Assembly (NCBI GenBank): GCA_035048495.1
Contig: CM068552.1
Coordinates: forward strand, 28,274,154-28,338,153
From: Euptelea pleiosperma
Taxonomy: Eukaryota > Streptophyta > Magnoliopsida > Ranunculales > Eupteleaceae
Length of the DNA stretch: 64,000 bases
Reading direction: 5' to 3'
Below, in pieces: positions 36,943 to 48,606 of the stretch; positions within the stretch are counted from its first letter, which is position 1; every line of letters begins with the position of its first letter. The position numbers and the translations under genes are program-made. The notes under the pieces are model-generated. The model searched no databases. It was not told where the DNA came from and worked only from the letters and a program-made list of their open reading frames with translations.

Positions 36943-39900
36943 ATGGCAGATCTACCGCCTCCCGTGATTCTCCCACCTTCCTTGGTTTCTCCATCCGGGT
37001 CAGACGTGAGCACAGAAGTTTCCTCCAGTGGAATTGGAGGCCCTATAGTGCAGCACTTAGCCTATGAGAACCCAAGTTTGCAGATCACCTCAGTGAAGTT
37101 AGATGGCAAGAACTACTTACGCTAGGCTCAGGCTGCACGGTTGTTCATTGGGGGCCATGGGAAACTTGGCCACACTACCGGAGATACGGTTGAGCCACCC
37201 AGATCTGATCCCTCTTATCGACAGTGGCAGACAGATGATCTGACTGTCATGTCATGGCTCCTCAACTCTATGGAGCCTGATATCAGTAAGAGTTTCTTAT
37301 TCATGCGCACAGCGCAAGAGATTTGGGAGATCACTGAGAAGACCTATTCGCAGCAACAGAACGATGGACGGGCCTTTCAGCTGCGACAGACTATCTCCCA
37401 CTTCCGGCAAGGGGAGAAGTCTCTTTCTCAGTATTACACTGCTCTTTGTACCTTATGGCAGGAGCTTGATCATTATTACTCCTATCAGCCTCTCAATCCC
37501 ACAGAGATTGCTCCTTTTCGTCGATATATAGAGAAGGGTCGGATCTTTGATTTTCTTGCTGGCCTCAATCCTTCTTATGAGCTGGCTCGTGTGCAGATCT
37601 TGAGTAGCAGAGTGGATCTTCCCTCTCTCAGTGAAGTGTACGCCTATCTTCAGAGTGAAGAGAGTAGGCGGATCTCTCTTCAAAGTAAGCATCTCCTTCC
37701 AGAGCGATCAGCGCTAGCTGCTTCTCCTGCTTATCAGCCTCAGCAGTCACAGCAGCCGTCGAGGGGTATATCTCATCAGCCTACCTCAGCTCCATCTTAT
37801 GTTCCTACTGGATCTTCTCCTGGGAAGTCTCTGCCTAGAGAGAGGCCCAAGTGTGATTTCTGCGGCAAGTTAGGGCATATGCGTGCCAAGTGTTGGAAGC
37901 TACATGGGCGTCCTAGCCAACCAGCCTCCTCCAGTGCTCATACAGTCAGTGTGGATTCTTCTGCTCCTTTCCCAGGACAGGCCCTAGCGAGCCCTCTTCC
38001 TTCAGCTCCTCCTGGTGGTTTTTCAGCCACCGAGTATGCAAGCCTTCGACGCCTCCTTCAGCAGCTTGATGGTCCATCTACCACATCATCCACCTCCTTC
38101 GCACAGTCAGGTAACACTAGACTTGCTCATCATGTGTCCCTCCCATCATCCAGCCCAACTTGGATCATTAATTCAGGGGCTTCGGAACACATGACGGGCT
38201 TGTCTTCTTTATTTTCTACTTATTCCATATGTTCTAGCCGTGATAAGGTGAAGACAGCTGATGGCACCTTATCTTCTGTGTCTGGGAAAGGGAATATCCT
38301 TCCCTCTCCCCAATTGCTTCTTTCATCAGTTTTGCATGTTCCCAGATTTACTTCTAACCTACTTTCTGTTAGTGCTTTGACTAAATCCCTAAACTGTAGT
38401 GTCACTTTTTCTCCTACTTCTTGTGTCTTTCAGGACCTAGAGACGAGGAGGACGATTGGCACTGGACATGAAGCTCATGGCCTCTACCTTCTAGATGGAC
38501 GCCTTCCTGAGCCCACAGCACTACAGTCGTCTGCTAGTAGTAGTAGTGGAATAGATGTTGTTTTGAGCTGGCATGCCCGTCTGGGGCATGTCTCTTTTCA
38601 GTATTTGAAACTTTTATTTCCTAGTTTGTTTGTTTCTGTTTCTTTTTCGGCTTTACACTGTGAGACTTGTGAGCTCTCTAAGCATTGTAGATCGAATTAT
38701 CCCTCCAGAGGTAATAGAAGTTCTAATTGTTTTGACATTGTGCATTCTGATGTATGGGGCCCTTCCCCCACTACTTTTATCTTTGGCTTCCGCTATTTTG
38801 TTTCTTTTGTTGATGATCATACTAGATGTACATGGGTTTATCTTATGAAAACCAAAGATGAGGTTCATTCCATCTTTCAGGGTTTTCATAAGATGATCCA
38901 GACCCAGTATGGTATCTCCATCAAGGTTCTTCGTACTGACCAAGGTGGAGAATATATGTTTGGGGGTCTTCAACATTACCTCATTGACCATGGGATTTGT
39001 CACCAAAATTCCTGCAGCTACACCCCTCAATAGAATGGTGTAGCTGAAAGAAAAATGCGGCACTTGACTGAGATAGCTCGGTCTCTCTTGATTGGCTCTC
39101 AGGTCCCCAAATCTTATTGGTCGGATGCTGTGTTGACGGTTGCCTACTTGACTAACAGAATACCATCTCGAGTGCTCAATTTCCAGTCTCCTATTCAAGT
39201 CCTTGTTCCTAGCTCTCCTCTATTCACTATTCCTCCTCGCATCTTTGGGTGTGTATGCTATGTACATATCCTGGGTCCCCATCGCACCAAACTCGATCCT
39301 AAAGCACTCAAGTGCGTCTTTCTTGGTTACTCCTCTACCCACAAGGGATACAAGTGTTACCATCCGTCCTCTGGGAAGAAGTTTGTCTGCATGGATGTCA
39401 CCTTCCGTGAGGAGCTGTCTTTTTTCTCCCCCACCTCTCTTTAGGGGGAGAGTCGTAGTGAAGAGAGGTGGACTGTTCCTCTTCCTGCTATATCCCTATC
39501 TCCTCCCTTAGAGTTTGAGAGCTCTCCGCCTACTCATACTACTAGTGGGATTGATAGTGCTCCTGGAGCTCAGAAGGAGCTCAAAGTCTATAGCAGAAGG
39601 GAGAAAGATACAGCTGATCCAGTACCAGTGGTTCCTACCTTGGATCCAGGTAATCCTCTACCTCTTTCTATGCCTGTTATTTCTCCTTTTACTGATGCTT
39701 CTGATCTTCCCATTGCTCTAAGAAAAGGAGTCAGAAGCTGCACTCAGCATCCTCTGAGTAACTTTGTCTCCTATGATGTCTTGTCCCCCTCCTATAAAGC
39801 CTTTATCACTTCCCTTTCAACTATTCCTATACCCTCTTCAGTGGCAGAAGGGCTGGCTCAACCAAGATGGAAAGCTGCTATGATAGAGGAAATGAAAGCT

Positions 39901-41370
39901 CTGGACAAGAATGGGACATGGGAGCTTGTTGACCTGCCAAGAGACAAGAAACCTGTGGGTTGCAGATGGGTGTTCACAGTCAAACACAAGGCAGACGGGT
40001 CTGTTGAGAAGTACAAGGCGAGATTAGTAGCCAAGGGGTACACCCAGACCTATGGGATTGACTATGTGGAGACCTTTGCACCTGTGGCAAAGATGAACTC
40101 CATCAGGGTGTTGTTGTCAGTGGCAGCAAACCAAGAGTGGCCTTTGCATCAGCTAGATGTAAAGAATGCTTTTCTTCATGGGGACCTACATGAAGAAGTC
40201 TACATGGTGCCTCCTCCTGGATTCACTCCACCAGGATAAAGTAGCAAGGTGTGTAGACTGAAGAAAGCCCTCTATGGGCTTAAACAATCTCCAAGGGCAT
40301 GGTTCGAGAGATTCACCTTAGCCGTGAAGAAGCTGGGTTACACTCAAAGTCAGGCCGATCACACCCTATTTGTGAAGCATCAAGGGAAGAACACCACTGC
40401 CCTCATTGTTTATGTTGATGACATCATTCTCACAGGGAATGATGCAGTAGAGGTAGCCAAGCTGAAGCTTCAGTTAGCGGAGGAGTTTGAAACCAAAGAT
40501 CTAGGACCTCTCAAATACTTCCTAGGCATCGAAGTTGCAAGATCCAGTCAGGGGATCTTCATCTCTCAGAGGAAGTATGTCTTAGACTTGTTACAAGACT
40601 CAGGCAGGTTGGGTACCAAACCAGTGGAAACTCCTATAGAGCAGAATCACCAGCTAGCAGATGCCAGTGGTGAACTCCTACAGGATGTAGGGAGCTTTCA
40701 GAGACTAATTGGGCGATTGATCTATCTCTCCCTGACTCGACCCGACATTGCCTATGCAGTGAGTGTGATCAGTCAGTATATGCACTCACCCAGAGGTGTT
40801 CATTTAGAAGCAGCACATCGGATCTTGAGGTATCTTAAGTCAGCCCCTGGTAGAGGTCTTTTGTTTGAGAAGAATGGCCACATGCATATAGAGGCTTATA
40901 CCGATGCAGACTGGGCAGGGGCCAAAGATGATCGGAGATCCACTTCTGGATATTGCACCTTTGTTGGGGGCAATCTGGTCACCTGGAGAAGCAAGAAGCA
41001 ACCTGTTGTCGCCAGATCTAGTGCAGAGGCCGAATTCATAGCAATGGCTCATGGCTTGTTTGAGATGCTTTGGTTGAAAGTGTTGGTTGCTGAACTTGGT
41101 TTCCCAGTTTCTGGATCTGTGAGCTTATATTGTGACAACAAGGCCGCCATCAGCATTGCTCACAATCCCGTTCAGCATGATCGTGCCAAACACATTGAGG
41201 TGGACCGACACTTCATTAGAGAGAAGATTATCTCTGGGGCAGTGTGCACCCCATTTGTGAAGACTGATGAACAGGTTGCAGATGTTTTCACGAAGGGAGT
41301 TCCCAGTTGGCAACTCCATAAGTGCTTGTGCAAGTTGGGCATGAGAGATATTTATACACCAACTTGAGGG
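36943..41370 (+). pseudogene. Copia-C gag-pol polyprotein with four in-frame stops
   Basis: One frame of about 1475 codons from ATG 36943 to TGA 41368. Domains in order: gag (TSVKLDGKNYLR, LFMRTAQEIWEI), intact CCHC knuckle CDFCGKLGHMRAKC, protease with INSGAS in place of DSGAS (Asn at 38170-38172), pre-integrase HARLGHVSFQYL and CETCELSKH, integrase with HSDVWGP, RTDQGGEY and GVAERK, reverse transcriptase with [11 protein letters not shown] and catalytic YVDD, RNase H with [17 protein letters not shown], and the C-terminal ADVFTKG. Stops are TAG 37123, TAG 39031, TAG 39442 and TAA 40237. No frameshift was found. Each stop fits a single G:C to A:T change from a conserved codon (TGG, CAG or CAA). 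Confidence 0.92.
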
Positions 41371-41375
41371 GGAGA

Positions 41376-42599
41376 TGTGGGGGAAAAATATCTGATCTAA
41401 CCCACACAATCTTCGAGGTCAGACGATTCAGATTTTGGGGATGATCGAACGATTCTGAAGCTCCAGGACGAAACTGCTTTCTCCTCTGCGAAGGACTGGA
41501 TGATCTCCAGATGAGATTTGGTTGTACCTGTTGACAAGGCTCCGACGCTCAAGTCAGCTTAAGGAAATGTAACAGGTTTCAGGAAATTAGTAAAAGGTTT
41601 CAGAGTTTAGGCTATCTGGATCTGGAGAGCAAGATCCTTTTCTCAGTTCTGAAGGTCTCATATTTATAACCTTGGAAATGGCGTGACTCACCTTCCACGT
41701 GTCTAGTCATTATCAGTCAACGATGACTCAGGTAGATTCTGTTATAAAACAGAATCTGTCGGTTTAAATCTTGACTTCCTTGATTCTGTTATACCTGAAA
41801 TAACTGAAGTGATACTGAGGTGGCATCCTCCGTGTCAGGTATTTGGACAAGGAGATATCGAATTCATGATAATTCAATTAACTGCCACATGGCTAATATT
41901 CATAGGTTAAGAAACTTCTGGTGCTCAGAATACTTACCTCGTACATAGGAGATCCTGCCACGTAAGATAATTGATCTCACCCAATATTGTCAGGATGATA
42001 TGAACATAGATCAAGTCAAGTAAATCTGTTGATCTTGTCGGGGTGATACCGAATTGGATCCCGGCAAGTAAATCTGTGTGATCTTGTCGGGATGATATCG
42101 AAGTGGATCCGGCAAGTAAATCTGTGTGATCTTGTCGGGATGATATCGAAGTGGATCCCGGCAAGTAAATCTGTGTGATCTTGTCGGGATGATATCGAAG
42201 TGGATCCCGGCAAGTAAATCTGTTGATCTTGTCGGGATAATCCTTCAACAAGTCATATGACCTTGTCGGGATGATATTAAAGTAGATCCCGGCAACCGAA
42301 TCGTCAATAATAATCATGCCGGGCAAGGTTGAATGCTTCCCGACATATTAAAGGCTGAGAGGTTAATGCATTCTGTTAGCAATACCTTTATGTGTCGATC
42401 ATCCCATCATGACACATGGCATTTCCAATTTAATGGAAAGTATGGGACATGATGGGCAGTTTTAATAACTCCTGATGATGACTCCGGCGCATTTACTCTC
42501 GCGTGCTGTCTTCTAACACGCGTCGTGTATTCGAAACCGCATGTTCTAAGCCAGAGACACGTGTCCAAATTTGACCTGCTGGAAAATACGGCACCCACA
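41376..42599 (+). mobile_element. solo LTR inserted between the Copia-C polypurine tract and 3' LTR
   Basis: It begins TGTGGGGG and ends CACCCACA (TG...CA with a 6-bp inverted repeat). Flanks GGAGA (41371-41375) and GGAGT (42600-42604) match 4 of 5. TATA-like ATATTTATAACC is near 41668. It contains a 49-bp minisatellite. No internal region is present, so I infer unequal or intra-element LTR recombination removed it. Family not identified. Confidence 0.75.
42031..42297. repeat. minisatellite, 48-49-bp unit, about five copies
   Basis: The unit contains GATCTTGTCGGGATGATATC and then GGATCCCGGCAAGTAAATC. Copies start at 42031, 42080, 42128, 42177 and 42225, with a degenerate sixth from 42258. 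It lies inside the solo LTR. Confidence 0.9.
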
Positions 42600-42603
42600 G
42601 GAG

Positions 42604-42831
42604 TGTTACATATACGTAGAAATACGTATTTTATATGTATCGGGGATAGTTCTGTAAATACCCCCTTGAGGGGTATATTTGTCTTTTGTATTTGGGACTT
42701 ACATAAATAAGATTTATGGAGTCATTGTGAAAATACACAATGATATCCTCTCTTCCCCTTTCTCTCTTTTCCTTCTCTCTTTCTCCTATACTGTGAAACC
42801 CTAATCCAAACCCTAATTCTATAATTCAACT
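42604..42831 (+). repeat. Copia-C 3' LTR
   Basis: Nearly identical to 35922-36150: one base shorter at TGTTACAT and one G/A difference. Followed by GTTTC, the target duplication. Confidence 0.92.
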
Positions 42832-42836
42832 GTTTC

Positions 42837-44023
42837 AACTAAGTTTCCCTCTGATGCTCAGCTCTGACAACCAGAGTTCTTATCACTGAGTGAAACTTCT
42901 ATCACAAGATGTTAGTGACCGAAGGCGGTCACAAGCCACAATATGAGCCACTTGTGAAGGTCCTTAGCCGAATCAGCAACCGCTGTGACCAACCGTGCTC
43001 TCCGCCTAGGAAATTTAGTCGGGCCTACAAGGTCACACGAAACATAGAACTATTAGCTTTGAACAGAATTCGATCATTGGCGTCCAAACAAAAATAGACA
43101 AGGGACTTAGACTTTGCCCTCTAGGTTGAAAGCCTAAGGCACCCTCGCAGCATCGGGAATGGACTTGGACTTTAAAGATTAATTGTATTATTTAAGCATC
43201 ACAAAGAACTTTTTTTCCTTTTTGAAAACTAAAGAAGCTTGGCCATTCTTATTAGTATTCCACCTTGTTTTAATTTCAATCTCGCCAACAACTTTGCCAA
43301 CCATCATATATGAGCAACGTTCTTCATCTCTCACGTCTATCTCGACGAAGTATAAGTCCTTGTTTTGAGTCTGACCTAAGGTCCACATCTTTGGTCGATG
43401 AACCTTTAATGCTTGAAAATTACTTTTTGCATTTTATTTTTTGTTAAAACCCTGTTTATCTTTTCTTCTTCGGTATCCCCACACACATTGGTGATGGGAA
43501 TAGTCCTCCGGGTGTGCGCGTATATCTTTACCCTCTAGGTTGAAAGCCTAAGGCACCCTTGCAGCGTCGGGAATGGACTCCACGTTTGCATATTCCCAAA
43601 GACTCAAGACCAACGAAGGGTCTTCCCTCCAATCTTTGTCCCAATCTAGATTGTCAGACACTAACTACTGGCCTTCTCCCGGGTCCATAGAAAGTAAAAG
43701 GGAGTGTCTTCAGCCACAAGCTTCCGAGGGCACTTCCTCAAACCTTGGGAGCAGACGTCTGAACAACTGTCAACAACACTGTTAAAGTGCAACAACATAA
43801 TATGACTTAGGACAACGCATTGAACACGTGCCTTAGCCTCTTCTGCTAGTCTGATAGGTCCTTACCAAGTTACCTATTCGAAAAAATAATCACCATTCTA
43901 CATATTAACGCACGAAGGCCCTACTTGCGTGCCTCACGCTAAACCCTAAAATCCCACAAATACCCTTCTTTTTTGTTCTTTTTTTTTTTTTTCAATTTAG
44001 GGCTTTTTTGCTTTACCACCTTT
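42837..44023. other. intergenic, no gene recognised; direct repeat and duplicated segment
   Basis: A repeat of about 50 bp containing CCCTCTAGGTTGAAAGCCTA occurs at 43117-43166 and 43529-43578. The segment 43306-43428 recurs at 59446-59568. A small frame at 43573-43785 has no recognisable domain. Confidence 0.5.
43306..43428 (-). repeat. dispersed duplicate, copy 1 (second copy at 59446)
   Basis: About 120 bp with roughly 93% identity by eye to 59446-59568. In both copies the minus strand keeps an open frame with MWTLGQTQNK and LYFVEIDVRD. The origin is not recognised; it may be a piece of a host gene or of a mobile element. Confidence 0.6.
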
Positions 44024-44219
44024 CTTTATTGATGGAATTTGCATCTCACCCAATGTTTTCAAAATATTTGCGTCTCACCCTTTGACCATGGTCAACATCG
44101 ATGACCATAGACAGTCTTCGGATGGACATCCCAAATTTTTTTTAAATGACTATAATGACCTTGGGTGAAACGCAAATATTTTAAAAACATTGGGTGCGAT
44201 GCAAATTGCATTAATAAAG
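44024..44219. mobile_element. MITE family M1, copy 1
   Basis: Terminal inverted repeats of about 55 bp: CTTTATTGATGGAATTTGCA at the left and its complement (TGCAAATTGCATTAATAAAG) at the right, with CTCACCCAATGTTTT further in. The centre contains CTTTGACCATGGTCAAC. Copies at 60629-60823 and, inverted and truncated, at 62515-62669. Confidence 0.8.
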
Positions 44220-44259
44220 TAAGGGGGATAAGCAAAAGATACTTCTTTTTCGATGATTT

Positions 44260-44420
44260 TTTTTTTTTTTTTGAGGATTGTGAGCTCAAAATCTTTCTTC
44301 ATTTTCTTTTGGCCCAACCGTAGGTGGACCTACAGACCAAAAATTAATCTGATTGTTACTTTTTAAGCATTGGATTAGTCGTTGAAAAGTCTCGGTTGTC
44401 AATCCTAGGAATACTTAGTT
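44260..44420. repeat. fragment of foldback family F1
   Basis: Contains GGCCCAACCGTAGGTGGACC followed by ACAGACCAAAAATTAATC, matching one arm of the elements at 59802-60187 and 62206-62440. Confidence 0.55.
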
Positions 44421-44439
44421 CTTCGGTAATATATATCAC

Positions 44440-46072
44440 TGTGTCACGAATCCGCTGAAGACTGAAGTGTTAAAAATCAAGTGGACTTCGAAAAAATAAA
44501 TCAAAGAAGAATTAAAGCTGAAGAAAATCAACACAAATGTTCAAGATCAACTGAAGACAAAGTCAAGTGATCAAGCTCAACCGAAGACAAAGTCAAGCTC
44601 AAGCATAAAAATTTAAAAGATCAGAGTACATTCTCACTCAACGAACGTTCAACTATGAAGAATCTCGTGTTGTGGTTACTTACGTAAATCTAAGGGTACG
44701 CCGCGCGTTGCCAGCGGATCAAGATTTACTCTAAATGGTTCAGTGATAATTAGGTATCATGTGCGTGTCAAAAAGAGAAATTTCTAAAAAGATTAGAAGT
44801 GTTCGGTGCTGGACTAAGAGGTCCGGCCAATTGACCTTTTTGAGCGAGCGACCAGATGTCTGGTCGACCGGCCAAAAAGGTGCGGTCGACCCAAACTCTC
44901 GGATTTGAGATAATCTAGTACTTACCTGAGTGGGCGACCGACTAAAAGGTCCAGTCGATCGAGGTCCAGTCTACCGGCCAAAAGTGTGGTTCCCCTTTCG
45001 GATCTCGTTTTGACTCAATCTCTTATGCGTTTTTAAGTGCATTTTAGCCCTTCAAACGGCTATATTCGGTTCGGTTCTATTGATGGGAGGCTTACTTATA
45101 AATAAAAGCCTTCTCCCCTGATAAGAATTAACCCAATCAAGATATCTCTAGACTCTCGTTCTTTGATTAACATCTCTTGAGTCTAGAGATTTAGAATTTG
45201 AGAGAGTATCACCTGTGCAAATCTGTACATCATTTGTGAAGGCTCTAGATTGTTTAAGAGAGCTTCACATGAGCAAATATGGTCCATCTATTATGAAGGT
45301 TGCTCTAATTATTTGAAGAGACTACGAAGGGTATTGTTTCCTGCACTCATCTTCTTTAAAGAAGATGATCGTTATTGGCAGAGTGTCTCTGTGGCGAATT
45401 CTTCTACGAGGATTCACCATTCTATCGAATTCATCGAAAAGTAAGTATCTCCTAAAATAAACATTTTCGAGTGAATTAAATATTATCAAACCTAAATTGT
45501 TTGTGATTGGCGGATGAATGAGTACTCATCAAATTGAGTTGAGGAATGTGGAATTCTTGAGAAATCTATTTCTCTAAAATACTACGGGCCTAGTGTCTCT
45601 CTAGGTGAATCGAGAAGTGATTCTTGTATAGATCGAGTTGAAGATTATAGATCTATGAGAAGAGGACTTCTCTAAATAGACTACTGGCCTAGGCTGACTC
45701 TCTAGATGAGCAAAAAGCGATACTCGTTAGATTGAGACTAAGTGAATCTTAGTTGGTTGATTATGTATTTCGATTGAAAATGTAATGTATGATTGAAATA
45801 ATATAATACTACTCGTGGTGAGTGTTGGAGAGTGGACATAGATGCGGAGTCGCCGAACCACTATAAATCTGAGTCTCGTGTGATTGTGAATGTTTGCATA
45901 TTGTATCTCAAATTTTTTCATATCTATGTTTTGTAGATGATTCATATTTTAATTGCTTGATCCTTTTCCGCCTTGTGTGATCAATAATTTTTTAATCCAT
46001 ATACAATTCGCAGAGGAATTAAAAATTATCCTATTCACCCCCTCTAGGATTTAACTTTAAAAGAGAATTTCA
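44440..46072 (+). repeat. Copia-D 5' LTR (approximate)
   Basis: It ends before TAGTATCAGAGC at 46075-46086, a primer site with one change. TATA-like TTATAAATAAAAG lies near 45095. U3 at 44790-45000 carries repeated GGTCGACCGGCC-type palindromes. The left boundary is a guess near TGTCACGAATCC because no full second LTR was found. Confidence 0.5.
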
Positions 46073-46147
46073 ATTAGTATCAGAGCAATATCACTTTGTG
46101 AAGGGCTTAACAACCCAAGTGTGATCCTTAGTTCTCTTAGAATAACC

Positions 46148-47900
46148 ATGAGTCAAGAGGGATTCTCTGTGTCTAGACCTCATCTATTCAATGGTACTAA
46201 TTACGCCTACTAGAATGCTAGAATGAGGATTTTTTTAAAATCTCTAGATGAACGGATTTGGGAATCAGTAGAAGTGGGATGGACACCCCCTACTGTAGCA
46301 ACGACTATTGGTGAATCAATTACCATTGCTATTAAACCCAAAAGAGAATGGAGTGTGGGAGATAAAGATGCATATCAGTATAATAATCGCGCATTGAATG
46401 TAATACATTGTGCTTTATCTCTTGACGAGTTCAAAATAATAATTGCTTTTGAAACCTCAAAACAAGCATGGGAAGTTTTGGAGATGACCCATGAAGAACG
46501 AATTCTGTTAAACTGTCAAAACTTTAAATACTCACAACACAATTTGAAATTATTAGAATGAATGAGGATGAAAGTTTCACAGACTACTATACCAAACTAA
46601 GTAAAATAATTAACTCCATATGGAGTCTTGATGAAGCTATACCTTAACCAAAAATTATTAGAAAAATTCTGAGATCATTACCTGATAGGTTTCATCCTAA
46701 AATTACAGCTATTGAAGAAAGTAAGAATGTTGATCTGATAAGATTAGAAGAACTAATAGGATCAATTCAAACATTTGAACTAAAACTTCATACACCTAAA
46801 AAGAAATGACTAGCTCTAAAAGCCTCTAAGAAACAATTAAGAGAAGAAACTGACTCTGATGAGTCAAATAACATTGATGATGAAGTTGCTCTTTTTGCTA
46901 AAAAATTCATAAGGTTTTTCAAAAATAAAGACAAGAAAAATTTCATACAAATGAATAGGAAACCTTTTGAGAAATTCGATAAATATAAAAGGGAAAAAAC
47001 AACAAAGATGAAACACAATGTTATAAATGCAGGAGGTTTCGTAATATCTCTACTGATTGTCCTAACAATGTTAAGAAAGGAAAAACTAAAGCTATGAAGG
47101 TTGTTGCTTGGGACATAAATAGTGATGAATCCGATACAGAAACGAACACATGTAGTGATAACGAAGAATCATCCAATGTTAGAGCTTTAATGATTATTGT
47201 TAATCTTAATGAAAATTGTCACTTTAAGAATGCTGAAATTGATAATGAAACTGACTTAAGTACTGATGATACAGGTGAAGAAAATATTCAGAATGCATTT
47301 AACAATTTATAAAAAGAAAGCCTAAATTTGGCAAAATCCTGTTATACCTTGAAAAAAGAAAAGATCGAATGTTGTGAAAATCCCTCACTAAAAATTAAAT
47401 TAGAAAATATATCTCAAACAGTGAAGTATAAAGATAATGAAGTAATACTTATTCTGAGCAGAGAACAAGAACTTGAAGATAAATTAAAAAATTAAGTCTC
47501 GAAAGAAATGATTTAAAAGTCAAGAATAGAACCTTAATCAGAAATACTATACAAGAAAATTCTAGACTTAAAAATCTACTAACCATGGGAAAAGCAAACA
47601 AAGATAAAAGAGGACTTGGATATAATAAAAAAAAATTTTAAAACTCAAACTCTAGAACTTTGTTTATAAAAGCTACTATGCATTCAACCTAAAATGAACA
47701 AACTAAAAATTTGAATATCATTTGTTATTATTGTAGACATTCTAAACATAAGAAATATAACCATCTTGTACTTAAAATGAAGTTAGAATTTCTAAAGAAA
47801 ATGAAAAAAATGAAAGAATGAAAAACCTACAGATTTTGGAAGAAATTAGAAAACAAAAGAATGAAAAAGAATTATTTTTGAATGTAGCTGCTTTAAATGC
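46148..47900 (+). pseudogene. Copia-D gag remnant
   Basis: From ATG 46148: SRPHLFNGTNYAY then stop TAG at 46210, DERIWESVEVGW, ETSKQAWEVLEMTHE; then NEDESFTDYYTKLSKI and RSLPDRFHPKITAIEES. The zinc knuckle at about 47020 reads CYKCRRFRNISTDC, with Asn where His is expected. A long, acidic, Asn- and Lys-rich tail follows to about 47900 with many stops. Confidence 0.8.
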
Positions 47901-48039
47901 TAGACTAGAGCTATAAAAGAAAACATTAATAACTCTCTATCCAACAAGAAAAATAATAATAAATCTCTTATAAAAAATGGGATAAAAAATTTGTTAAAAA
48001 ATCTTTGTTTATTCATACTGCTTCAATTTCAAATGAAAC

Positions 48040-48606
48040 TTCTAAAGGGTATTTGGATAGTGTGGATGCTCCAGCCACATGACTGAAAAAATATCTTAGT
48101 TTTGCTTTTTTGATGAATGTCATGATGGTGAAGTTATATCTGGAGATGGCAGTAGTGCTAAAATAATTGGTAAAGGAACTATCAAATGTCCAGAAATCTC
48201 TAAGGTTGATGATGTATTTTATATAGATGGTCTAAAATATAACATTATTAGTATTAGTCAGATTTGTGACAAAGACTACATATGCAAGTTTTCAAAAGAT
48301 CTTACAGGAAATTTGTAGGCTGAAGCAGTGAATACTGAATGTTACACGATCAGTCATGTTTATCTAAGGACGGGAACATTGCAGTCAGTCTATGAAATTT
48401 GGAACGGAGTCAGACCAAATATAAAATATTTCAGAGTCTTTGGCAATAAATGTTACATGCTCAAAGACAGAGAAAACCTTAGAAAGTTTGACTCTAAAAG
48501 TGTTGAAGGCATTGATTTTGATCAGACCTTTGCCCTGGTAGCTAGACTAGTATCTATTAGGATTCTCTTGGCATTAGCTTGTATTTTAAAATTTATATTC
48601 TATTAG
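48040..48606 (+). pseudogene. Copia-D protease, integrase end and reverse transcriptase start
   Basis: In shifting frames I read a protease-like stretch (GDGSSAKIIGKGTIK), LKYNIISISQICD, the integrase C-terminal FRVFGNKCYML, and GIDFDQTFALVARLVSIRIL, the start of the reverse transcriptase. The integrase core is deleted. Sequence similarity stops at 48606. Confidence 0.7.

Larger units (their letters stand above)
35922..42831 (+). mobile_element. Copia-C LTR retrotransposon, nearly full length
   Basis: LTRs at 35922-36150 and 42604-42831 (229 and 228 bp) differ by about two changes by eye. The perfect 5-bp duplication GTTTC flanks the element (35917-35921 and 42832-42836). A primer site TGGTATCAGAGC starts at 36151. 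One polyprotein frame (36943-41370) covers gag to RNase H in Copia order with four in-frame stops. A 1.2-kb solo LTR (41376-42599) separates the polypurine tract from the 3' LTR. Confidence 0.93.

Noticed and set aside
42031..42297. Regular direct repeats that could suggest a CRISPR array
   Set aside because: The 49-bp units are contiguous with no unique spacers, and lie in a plant LTR. This is a minisatellite.
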